A program made the position numbers and the translations under genes. The notes beneath the pieces are model-generated. The model was not told where the DNA came from, did not search any database, and worked only from the letters and a program-made list of their open reading frames with translations. Positions 12,081 through 23,800 of a stretch of DNA of 64,000 nucleotides are shown one piece after another (the first letter of the stretch is position 1; each line of letters starts with the position of its first letter). Source of the DNA: Vanilla planifolia (Eukaryota > Streptophyta > Magnoliopsida > Asparagales > Orchidaceae); NCBI GenBank assembly GCA_023846275.1, contig CM043874.1, positions 22,625,130-22,689,129 on the forward strand. Reading direction: 5' to 3'.

Positions 12081-13014
12081 CAAAAAATCACTGTGTTAGT
12101 TTCTCTAATATTGTTCTTAAGTGTCTTTCAAGTCATGCATCTTAAACTCTTATAATTCAATCAATTGGAGTGTTAAAATTAGATATCTCATAGAACAATC
12201 CACAAATGAAGCAATATCAAACACTAATAGTGGCTATGTGATATCTGTGGCTTAAATAACATATCAAGGAGTTATTAATCAAACTCATGATAGAGTAGCT
12301 AACTATCACGAGTTCATCTTTAAAATAACTATTAGTTTGATTATTTATCATATCATTTGTTTATATATGACATAATTATATTACATAATATCATTTATTC
12401 ACTTGCATGATCATTGATTCTATATACATTATTATTTTAATATTTGTAAAAATATTTTATTTATTTAAGTAGCTAAAAAAATGCTTTAAAAGTTAAAAAA
12501 ATAATATTTAAAATGTAGCTTTAAAAAAATTAAAACAAAAATTTGGCATAAGAATCCACACACGACTAAGCTAAAAGGTTCAAGCCATATGGCCTGAATT
12601 ACTAGGCAATAGGCCTTGGGGAACCAAGGTGAGCTGAGTTGAGTTAGGCCCAAATCTCAATCACAACATAACCCTATATAGCTTGGATTAAATTAGGTCA
12701 AGAAATAACTCTTGAGTTAGCTTAAGTGTAATGAGTTAGGACAGACTCATAAAGTGTTAAGTAATGGGATTGAGTCAAGTTAGACCCATAAATATATGCA
12801 TAAGTGACTTAGGTCATTTTTTCCTAAGAACACCAGGGGTTGGCAACTCCATTCAATTGACCTATAAGCTAAGCGAAAGTAGTATAAATGTTAAACATCA
12901 TGTATAAGCTAACAACATGGGATTAAAAATTGACCCTATTTGCTTCTAGACTAGGATGAACCAATGTTATTTGATCATGCTTTTTGCAATTGAATAGTCC
13001 ATATTGTGTTATCT
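12081..13014. other. Intergenic, no gene seen
   Basis: No readable domain on either strand. The part from 12,560 to 12,830 is somewhat less AT-rich, with repeated GAGTTAGG-like words, and may be LTR-derived. I could not find its ends. Confidence 0.35.
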
Positions 13015-13305
13015 TTTTTGAATAATAGATTCCATCTGAATGTCCATCTAACAAGCTCGATCTAACGAATGAAATCAGTTCTAGCATTTTGAATAGTAAT
13101 TTTCATCCTATTGTCTATCCGTAAAACCTAATCAAACAGTTGAGATCTTCTCCACATTTGTGAACAATAAATTTGATATAACCTTCCATCCATAAATCAT
13201 GATTGCATGGCTAAGATTTTCTCTACTTTTATGAATAGTATTCTTGCACATCAACACCCTCCATCCATCATTTTGAATCTAATAATCTAGATGAAATCTC
13301 ACTTG
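13015..13305. repeat. Degenerate 71-bp tandem repeat, four units
   Basis: Units start near 13,016, 13,087, 13,159 and 13,229. Each opens with a TTTTGAATAGTA-like word, then a CCATCC-like word about 25 bp on, then a block ending in TTCTC-AC. Identity between units is low, so this is an old array. It lies just outside the Ty3/gypsy fossil and could be part of a decayed LTR. Confidence 0.6.
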
Positions 13306-13699
13306 GATTAGATATGGACCCTTTATTTAGCATTTTAATTGAGCGACTATTATTTCATCTAACCAGATTGGATGGCAGTCACTGTTCTTGCTCGTAATTA
13401 ACATTCTAGAAGTTGTTTGTATTTGTTTAAAATGTTAAAATGTAATAGCTATTTTTTGTGATCTTTTCTAGTTGTTAAAAAAAATTATTTTAATCTAAAA
13501 TATTCTAATATAAATAGAGGAATTTTAGGAGTTAAAAAATGAGATGATTTTATCTTGTTACATCAACATTTTAAGAAGAGAAGAAGAAAAACCAAAAACT
13601 ATAATCAAATTTTGATTCATTTGCTGGAGCCATATTTGCTACTCATTTTTCCACTTTCTTGCTTCAATGTTATCTTTGATTGGATATTTTACTAGTGGC

Positions 13700-15730
13700 T
13701 TTTTATAATTAATTTCTTTCAAATAGATCAGCATGTCATTTATGAAGGCTACGACAAGTTAATCCAACTACTACCTATACATTTTGTTTATCAAATCCAT
13801 AAAAGCAATTAGAGCATTAGTTCATCCTGAATGAAGCACAAGGAATTCATAATGACCATATATGATTCTAAAGGTTACTTTTGAAATATATTTCTTTTTT
13901 ATTTTAAATTAGTATAACCATATTACATATCTTCAAGAATACTGCGGCTTTCTCTAATTGATCAAAGAGCTCATCAATCCTTAATAATGGATATTTAGTG
14001 TTTATAACAAATCCATTCTCGATAATTAATACACATTTTTCAGCTTTTGTTCTTCTTTTTTACAAACAACATAGCTACACCTTATGAAGAGGCACTTTGC
14101 ATGATAAACCCCTTTTTAATCCTTTGTAATTGAACCTTCATTTCTTGTAGCTCATTAGGTGCAATCCTATATGGCTCCTTCCAAATCAACTCTACATTTG
14201 GTTTTATTTCAATTACAAATTATATTTTTCTATCAAGTGATAGTTTTAATTGATCATTTAGAAAAACTTCAAAATAATTATAAACTATACAAATATATTA
14301 TACTTTGAGTTTTTAATTTTCAATTTCTTATACAAAATCTAGATAGCATTAACAACATTATTGTATTAGTTTCTCAAATTTAACAATAGATATTAAAGGT
14401 ACTTCTTATTTTTGCTAACATTAATGACATGAGTGTCATCTTCCACATAGATTTTCACCTTCTTTTCCAAAAATAAAAAATAACTTAATGAATTAATACA
14501 TATATCAAATTCCTTTAGAAATAAATTAATCAAATTTAACGTCAAAGACTTATCATTTATTTCGATAGCCAACTCCATGTATTTATTTCCCCTCACCTCT
14601 CCTCCTCTATAAAATTTTGATAGAATAGAGCTTGCTAATGTATATTGATCTACTGACAATTTTGCAATCACTTTTATAAGAGTTTCTCACTATGTAATGG
14701 CAAAGATCCTTAACTAAGCCATCTAGGATGGATACATAAAAACTTTCTCTTTCTATGTCATAGGATATAATAGTTGTGTTATTAGGTCTTTATTAATAGA
14801 ACTCTTGGGTATCTATATTTTATCATTTGTAATTCCACTCCTTATTACTCCTTCAATGACTTTTGAGAGTTTCTTGATTATCTGTACTTGTTATTAACAT
14901 ACAAAGAATTTAATTGATTTTTTCTTTTACATTCTCTCTAGTGAGATCTTTTATAAACCTTGCATTTTGGTTTTTATCCTACTCCAGATCTTAAAAATGA
15001 TATTAAACTTTATGGCCCTAAGTTGGAAATCATTAGCTTCTTAAATTTAGGTTCACTTTTGGGTGGAAATGAAGAACCTTTTCTTTTATTAGAATCCCAT
15101 CTAGCTTCTACAATAGATTAATCCTGTTCTATTCCATTAACAGCATCAACTAGTTTCCTATAAGTTAAGAATTACAATTGTGTTATTATGCTTCTTATTG
15201 AATTATATATCCTTTTTCTAAACATATGGAATTTTTGCACTTCAATGGCTACCATTCTAGTTCATACTTAACTAGTGCTAAAAATCTCTATCCATACTTA
15301 GTTAACATGTATCTTTAACTTAGTCTTCTTTATTCATCTTTGATCTTATCCTTGGAAAAATCAAGTATATTCCATTCATAAAATGCTTCCAAAAATTATT
15401 TCCAAGAAATTTTGTAATGTATTTTACTTGCAAATCTTAGTCTTTGTTGACCCCTCCCTCTTACTGATGGCTTATAATGTCATTAAGGAGTAAACACTAT
15501 TAATAAGACTCTTCTATTATCTAGGGATATTATGTTGTCATATAGCATTCCCATTCTTTTCAACTAGTCCTCCTCTTGTATAGGATTGGTTGTATCTAAA
15601 AAATGTGTTGGATCAACATGCAGAATATTCCATTAACTTATCAATTTGATGTACCTCAATACGCTTTTTCAAGGAAATAAAGGCTATTCCTCCCTTTGAC
15701 TATATGATATTACCTAATTCCAAAATTAAT
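13700..15730 (-). mobile_element. Ty3/gypsy retrotransposon fossil (gag, protease, RT)
   Basis: Read on the minus strand, pieces of a Ty3/gypsy element appear in the expected order from high to low coordinates. A gag-like segment lies at about 15,730-14,900 and a protease-like segment at about 14,671-14,393. Reverse transcriptase lies at about 14,260-13,710; its PYRIAPNELQEMK, KYPLLRIDELFDQL and catalytic-region blocks align with the family pattern. Integrase and both LTRs were not recognised. The copy is heavily broken, with many interruptions, and looks old. Confidence 0.85.
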
Positions 15731-15874
15731 TGCACTCTTATATCTTTGGATTGCTTCTTTTACTTTTTTTTAATTATTTATAATAGTGGCTTCACCACTT
15801 GTGGGCTTTAATTTCCAAATTCTATTCTGTTACATAGCACTTTTGAGCACACATACATCTTATTGCATTCAATA

Positions 15875-15910
15875 TGCACACACACATACACACACACGCG
15901 CGCGCGCACA
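15875..15910. repeat. (CA)n/(CG)n alternating purine-pyrimidine tract
   Basis: A CA run with one TA interruption passes straight into a CG run. The whole stretch alternates purine and pyrimidine, and it abuts the 157-bp minisatellite. Confidence 0.9.
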
Positions 15911-15927
15911 ACTTCTCTCGGCGGGCT

Positions 15928-16398
15928 ATGGGCGGGCTTGGCTCGCCCTTTTCGGGTCATCCATATTTTATTTTATTTATTTTTATTTCTAAAAAGCCCA
16001 GACGGGCTGTTTTGGCGCCGGGTCGAGCCGCCCATGCTACATTACAGTTTCCCGAGACTTTTGCTGTTTTAGGGTATTTTTGACATGGGCGGGCTTGGCT
16101 CGCCCTTTTCGGGTCATCCACATTTTATTTTATTTATTTTTATTTCTAAAAAGCCTGGACGGGCTGTTTTGGCGCCGGGTCGAGCCACCCATGCTACAGT
16201 ACAGTTTCTCGAGACTTTTGCTGTTTTAGGGTATTTTTGACATGGGCGGGCTTGGCTCGCCCTTTTCGGGTCATCCACATTTTATTTTATTTATTTTTAT
16301 TTCTAAAAAGCCTGGACTGGCTGTTTTGGCGCCGGGTCGAGCCGCCCATGCTACAGTACAGTTTCCCGAGACTTTTGTTGTTTTAGGGTATTTTTGAC
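15928..16398. repeat. 157-bp GC-rich minisatellite, three copies
   Basis: Three near-identical head-to-tail units start at 15,928, 16,085 and 16,242, an exact 157-bp period. Each holds GGGCGGGCTTGGCTCGCCC, an internal T-rich stretch and TGGCGCCGGGTCGAGCC. Only a handful of substitutions separate the copies, so the array is recent or homogenised. Open frames cross the units but shift frame at each junction because 157 is not a multiple of three, which argues against coding. Confidence 0.92.
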
Positions 16399-19300
16399 GA
16401 ATTTTTTAGCCAAAAATTTGAATATAAGTGTATAAAAATAATTTTATATTCTTATAATATTATAAGTTAACTAAGTGGCTATGAAAAGAAATTCGTAGAA
16501 AATGATTCCAAAATAATATTAAAAAATCAAATACCCATATCTATACATTTTGTCAAATATGCTTGGCCCAAAAATCAAAATTCATTATTAAATAATTTTA
16601 TAATATTTTTAAATGTTAATACTACTAGTGTGCCTCATAATCTCAAAGTTTGGACATATCAAATTCAAGAAAAATAAAAAGAAATTCAATTATAAAAGAT
16701 CTTGTGCATGTCTCAAAATTCCTTGAAGTATGCCATGACCTCAAGGCTCTTAGAGACCATCATTTCAGACATCTAAAATACATGACTTGATTTAATTAAT
16801 TATTAACAATTTTACTTAAAATCAAGCCCAAATAAAATATACACATTTATGCTTGACTCATCAAACACAATGGTGTAACAATAAAACATATCAAATAAGA
16901 AAAGAAAAGATAAAGAGAAAAAAAGGAAAGGAATTGGTGAAATAATGTTTTTGTTATCCAAAATAGTGACTAGTATTGTAAAATAGCATATTCCAGAGAT
17001 GATAAGCCAATTGTCTAGACTATTAATATTAGAATGATGATTCTTAAACATGTTTAATCATTATAAAATGACATTTTCTTAAGCCAATCACTAAAAAAGA
17101 TAAAAAGAAAAAAAAGAGAAGTTGTAAAATAATAAAAGAGAAATGAGAATACTAATATTCATATGAAAATTTACTTTTCTCTATATATTTCATTATCATG
17201 TACTTTTCTTAATTGTAATATTATTATTGATTATGCATACATTGACCCAAAAATATATTTTTTTATATATTGCGTATGTTTTTGTCACTAAGTCAATGTT
17301 TCTTAGTCCATGCCTCTTGTGGCCTAATATTTTTTTGTCAAAATGAGATCTTACAGGAGAGCGATGAGGGTAGATCATGTTGGTTGACTTAGAGGATAAT
17401 CTACTTTTCATTTAGTTTGTTGAGAATACTAAAAGTAATATATGTATGATAAAGAAAAGAAATGTAATAGAGTTTATAATGATGATAATTGTACTTATTT
17501 TTGTTTAATCTGTAAAATAATTATGGTTCAAATATTCTAGTTATTAAACATATCTTCATGTTGGTAATGTGTTTTAAATGTAAATTAATTTATAAGTTAA
17601 TGATTTTTAAATTGCTTTAAGGAGATTTTTTTATTGGACAGAGTTCTATGTAAAAGGTATTTCTTAATTTTATCTATGAATAAAAAGGATCTTTTATGAT
17701 TTTTTATTCAAAAAAATTTAAAAGTTGCTTCCACTATTAGTTTAATAATAATGTTTTATAAAGAAAAAGACAAAATTTATAGTTTCCAAATGTTATGAGA
17801 AGAGGAAAAAAATGATATTATGGCCCAAAAAATTTGACAATGACTAGGTTGAAAAATGGGACCCCACGTGAGTGGTATAAGAATTATAGAAGCCTTATTA
17901 AGGAAAGAATTATAGGACATTAATGAGAAACATAAGTTATCTAAGGAAGGACAAACCTAGGAGAACAATTTAGTCCTTAACATTTGGTGTAAAACTAGTA
18001 GAAAATGGTGTAGGAACAAATGTTTTATCTTAGGATATGAAAATTAAAAAGGAATTAAACTCTAAATAGAGAGTATGGAAAGATATTTTAGAAGGAAAAA
18101 TACTTGTTACCTTGCTTTGATCATGTTATTGCTTATTTTATGTGCTTTATGTATTGTAAAGAATCCAAAATCAAAGTAGAAAAAAATCCTAAATTCTTAA
18201 GTTAATCGTACAATATAATTTCATAGACTATACAATACAATAGGCAAAATACAATATAATTTCGTAGATATAAAAAGGAAAGGAATTCTAGAATGCCAAT
18301 TAGGAGGTGGAAAAACAAACAACAAAAGAGATATTGGTGCTTTCTTTTCCAACAAGGTGATGAAACAATTCTTATGATTATGGCCACCATAGTTGGGGGA
18401 TAATGTAACTCTCTTTAAAGCAAAAGTCTAACTTGAAAGGAGTAAGGAGTTATTTGATGACATGGCATGTGACAATCATCGAGGAGTACCATTGATTGCA
18501 TTAGAACTAGACAATGTTATTTGTCACTAGTGGAAGGGGCAAAGAAGAATACTATTCAATAACATATCCAACTCATAAATATATTAAGAGGATTTTCACA
18601 GAGCTTTTTTGGAATGGTATGTTCTAGATTTTGTTAAAGATAAACTAAGAAATGAAAGATCCTTTTTATACCAGACAACAAAAAAAAATCAATTTTTCAA
18701 ATATATTAAATAATATTTCTTAGATGATCAACAATTGTTTAAATATTATTCTAAACAAATATGAAAGTAAAATTCATTATAATCATTATGTCACAATTTT
18801 TTGCTCAAAGCTTTTAATGGGTGCAAAATAATAACAAAACTTTTACAAAATGAACTATATTGGTCAGCACTTTCTAATGATGCCAATAAGTTCAGTATTT
18901 TTTGTTTTAGATGTCAATAAAATGAAAATATTTCTAAGAAAGATCTCATGCAACTGAACCCATTTTAATGTATACATTTTTTGTTTTCAAACTCTATGAG
19001 ACTTTTTTTTACTTAATCATGATTATAAGTATATATTCGTACAATTCTTGGTGTTTGTCACATGAATAAATCATCTTAAATTGTACTTAAAATCATTAAC
19101 AGTAACACTGTTAGTTGATCAAGTAATCTGTTTAGAATGTTAAATTTAATTTAAAAGGTTTTCAATTACAAGCATCCAAAGTGTATTAAACTCAAATTAT
19201 AAAATAAGACAAAAGGTTTACATGCAATATAAAAATATATTTTTAAAATAATTAATATTCTTATAATGTTTATAATACCAAAATAATAGTTTATATATTT

Positions 19301-20873
19301 TGAATTTTTATATCATAATTTAATTGAACTAAATCAACCATCAAGATTTTCAAAAACTTCAAAAAATGAAAAACACAAGCTTCAATTTTTAGCATAATTG
19401 ACCTCTTATCTACTTTTGAGTATTCATATTCTACACCTACATAACAAAAGAGAGCAATTCATGACAAAGAATGATAGCAAATAATATAGATTAATAATAA
19501 ACTAAATAAGTCTTACTATGCCTTGATAAAGACTATATAATAATGCACACCTTACAATGCTAGAGGCATTATATTTTATGATGACTCTTTATTTTGTTCT
19601 CATTACAAAACACTTTTTAGTAGATGCAAATCCAAAGTAAACAATAGAATTAAAATGCTTCAATAGTAGACACATGTTACAAGATTATTATTAGATTTGA
19701 TAAGTTAAAAAGGCATATATTAGTAGGTTTGAAGGAATAAAATACACCTCTAAACTCTTTGAATTCATGCTTTGGAGATGATTTTAGATGATTAGAAGTT
19801 TTTTTTTTTTTTACAGGGAAAAGATAATTTAGTTTGTTAAATAAAGCTTTAATCACCTAAACAAAAGAGGGAAAAAATTAAGATTGAATTTTAAGCCCTC
19901 TTATCAATATAGACCTTGGACAGATGTTATCATAAGCTTTGCTTTATATCTACTTAAGACCGTTTGAAAGATAGATTACATCATTGTGGTCCTTGAATAA
20001 TTTCATAAGATGGAAAATTTTATTCTTGTACAAAAAAATTAGAAGCTTCTTTAGACTACATTACTAATTTTAGAAAACATTATGACATACATTAGAAATG
20101 AAATTCAAATTTTCAATTGCGGTACTGCTCTCAAATCGACAGATGGACCAGGTTAAATGGAGACAAATTTGAATGTTTAGTAGTACATCATTTAGGTTTT
20201 CTTTATAATAACTAAATAACATTAAGACAACCAAATCTGACCTTGCTATGCAAATGTGATTGCTTTTATGCAGCAAATTCAACTCAAAGGTTCTCTTAAA
20301 CTATGTTAATAAATCCACTGTTCTTATTGCAACAAGCACATCAAGCATGTAAAATAAGTTATTATTCTCAATGGCTAAGTAAACTTAAACCTAAAAAACA
20401 AAGCTTAGACATGCATGGAAGCTAAATGTTTCAAGCCAATTTTTCAAAACTGCTTCCATTCTAAACTTAAAAATATCAGAATGTCAACAAAAACATTTCC
20501 GTTTACATATAAATTTTTTACAGAAAGAACTTATTTTCAGATGTCCATTCTAAACTCGTTAGCTATTTGCAAACACAGCCTAAAGCATCAACTTTAAGAC
20601 ACAACAGCTTCGTTATAAAGAAATCTTGTTCTACAGTACCTTCGCCCACAAATGCCCACTTTATTTCTTGAGGCTCATGTACAACTCGGAACACATCCAC
20701 GATTGATTCTAGACCATTCCTTGTCCTTCAAGTTAAGGCATCCATGGTTGTCCTTTTCTCAAGAAATTGGCTTATTTCAACCCTTCTATACAAATAAAAG
20801 AATACAACTTAATATAAAATGTAATCTCAATTCATGTAACACTAATAAATAATTAATTAAATATTTATCATAG
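16399..20873. other. AT-rich intergenic DNA downstream of the TPX2-family gene
   Basis: No gene or recognisable element was seen. The right end, roughly 20,600-20,873, is expected to hold the 3' untranslated region of the minus-strand gene that ends at 20,874, but no clear polyadenylation signal could be assigned. Confidence 0.5.
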
Positions 20874-23800
20874 TCACCATGATGCCTTTGAAGGATGAGT
20901 ATGAAAATTTGGCTCCTTTGGAACTGTCAGTGACTTTGTAGACCTTCATCATAGTTCATTCAAGTATGAAAAATTTATAAAAAATTATATATATTAAACT
21001 TCTTAATACTAATTCTAAATAACTCTTAAGGTTTTAACTTGAATATATTATACTACGGGATAAGACTGTATCTTTACTTTTTAGGAAAGAATGGCCTATC
21101 AAAATAAGGCATGAGCTGTGCTCTAGGCACAAGTTCTCTTCTAATTCTTTTTATTTCTTCCTCTTCTTTCATCTGCCAGAGTGAATGAGAAAACCAAAGA
21201 ATGAGATCATGGGTCAAATTCTGGTATATCTAACCATATGAAATCATTTACCTGTTGTTGCCTTTCCCTTTCTAACCTCAGCCGTTCAACAAACTCCAGC
21301 TTTTCAGCAACCTTGACAAGATTTATGGTTATAGAGAAATAGTTAATATATTCATATGAATAATAGTGCCAATTATCATGATACTAAAGTTAGAGTAAGG
21401 CTTACATAATAATCAAACTCTGCACGTTCAACAGCACGCACATCACTATGAAGCACTATGTCAAGTGGCTCAGTGCACTCCTTTACGGGAGGCTTAACAA
21501 GGCACTGATGAAACAAAACAGAAAGCAAGGTTCAGTAAATGACATCGCATCATGAAAAGCAAATCCTCAATTCCCAATTAAAGAAAATGAGAGAAGGTGC
21601 AATTTCTAACAATCCATAAGGTACATTCCTCCTTTCAATAACATGTATTAAAGGATTTGAAATATTTAATTTAAACTTAAGGTAACTTTTGGATATTAGC
21701 AGTCTAGAATAGTGAGGAGTCAATATAATTATCATTTACAAAAAAAAAGTTTCATCATAACAAAATTAAATATTGATATAACTAACAGCATAGATAAAGA
21801 AAGATTTTCAAGATTTAATGCTCATACAACCTTTTTTCAAATAAAAAAGAGTTTGGGTTAAAAAACCTACTACCCGATGCAACTCATTAGTACATTCCTC
21901 CTTTCAAGAACATGTATTAAAGGATTTGAAATATTTAATTTAAACTTAAAACAAGATTATTCTACAAAATTTTAGCAAATATGCTTAGTAGAAAACACGC
22001 ATCTATCTTGTTTATATTATTGTTTATATAAAACAGTAATTTCATGAGCCATAATATTCTTGTTTATATTATTCCTATTATAGAAAACACGCATCTATCT
22101 TAACACACTTTCAACCATTCATCTAAAATAGGTACAACAATATGCCTTGATCTATGATAATTCAATGTCAAAGAAGTGCATACTCTCAACTTTCCAATGG
22201 TTCTCAAACCTATGAAAGCTGATTAATTTCAATAATGCTACTCCAAAACAGTTTTTTCAACATGAAAATCGTTCTTAACTGTAAGAGTTTACTTAGCACA
22301 GACAATTAAGCAAAATCGAATAAGTAGTTTTGAAAAATGATGATGATACAATATTATTGAAGAGTTGTGTTTGATAATATTTCATAGTTCAAAAGTCATA
22401 TTGGAATAGTTGCATTATATAAAGGCTAATATGCCCTTTCACTTTTACTGTAAAAATAAAGTGAGAAAATAATGATGACCTTTTGGGTACTACAAAATGA
22501 TCTTTTATCCTCCGATAACAGTAATATGAAATGGTAGCATTGAAGTCCAAGTTTTAAGATACAACTTAACAAATCTATGCTAAGCTTAATACATGGTTTC
22601 AATGCATGCCAAATGGATCCAAAGCCTCCACTAGCCATCATTTGGAAAGCATATATAAAAAGACTAAAAATTGGACATAGAACGTCTATTAAACAAAAAC
22701 AAAGTTGGTCACCTCTGGTTCATCAGTGGTCCACGGAAGACCTTGTGCAATTGGTATGCGCTTTTTCTTCTCCTCCGTAAGCATTTCAGTTACCTTCTTT
22801 ATGAACTTCTGCTCTTTAGCCCTCCCTCTTAGCTTCAATTTTTGAAATAATAAATACCTTTAGAAACATTTCTGGAAAATATTTTATTAAATTGAAATAA
22901 CCAAGAATAATATTAAATAGCATAGATCTATCACTCATACATATCTCTCTTTATGCACACATGTATGCACATGCACACACACATGCATATAATAAACATA
23001 TGTGTGTGAATGCGGCACATGAGAGGGCGAGCAAATGGGCATGTGTGCATGTATGCTATGTGTTCATATACATGAAAACATTAATGTGCAATATCACCAT
23101 CTCATTATAAAATAAAATTTATGATATATTGAAATGACATGACAATTCAAATATACAAGTGGTGATAAAAAACGTAGGAAGGTAGCATAAAAAAAAGTAA
23201 AAATGCTGTATACATATACAACAAAAACAACTAATTAAATTTCCACATCTTACTAAAATTAACAAAATTTGACATTATTTTGGAATGTTCCTAAGATGGG
23301 TTGTAGTTGGCAATTATTTTGATTAATAAAAATAATGTTACATTACCAATGAAAATTAATATGCACAAAAATAGTGACTTTGATATAAAGCTGTAAGAAT
23401 TCACTACTTCTATTGCACTTTACAATCTCCATGCAATGCAAGTAAATTTATGAAAAAAATTTCTCCCGAATAAATCAACTTTGTTGAGGCAAACATTACT
23501 TGAAGGATCACTGCTCATAAAGTCATGCTAAATGACAAACTTAATAGTTTAAATGTAAAATCCGTGCATCAACTACTATAAGCACAATAAATACTAAAGG
23601 AGACCCACGTGCAATAAATATATATCAAGCGAATGCAAAAATTGTAAGAGCTATTTTGGTCATGTATTGGCATGTTTGTGTAGAATAGAGATTAAATAAC
23701 AAAGATTGGCTAAGATGATGAGAGAAAGTTTCACTTTGTAATGGATTTTGAAATAACAAAGGTAGATCATAGAGGGTTTATTTGAGAATGTTTTTAACAC

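Noticed and set aside
15786-16083. Overlapping plus-strand open frames across the CA/CG tract and the 157-bp repeats
   Set aside because: They change frame with each repeat unit and have no codon structure; this is a minisatellite.
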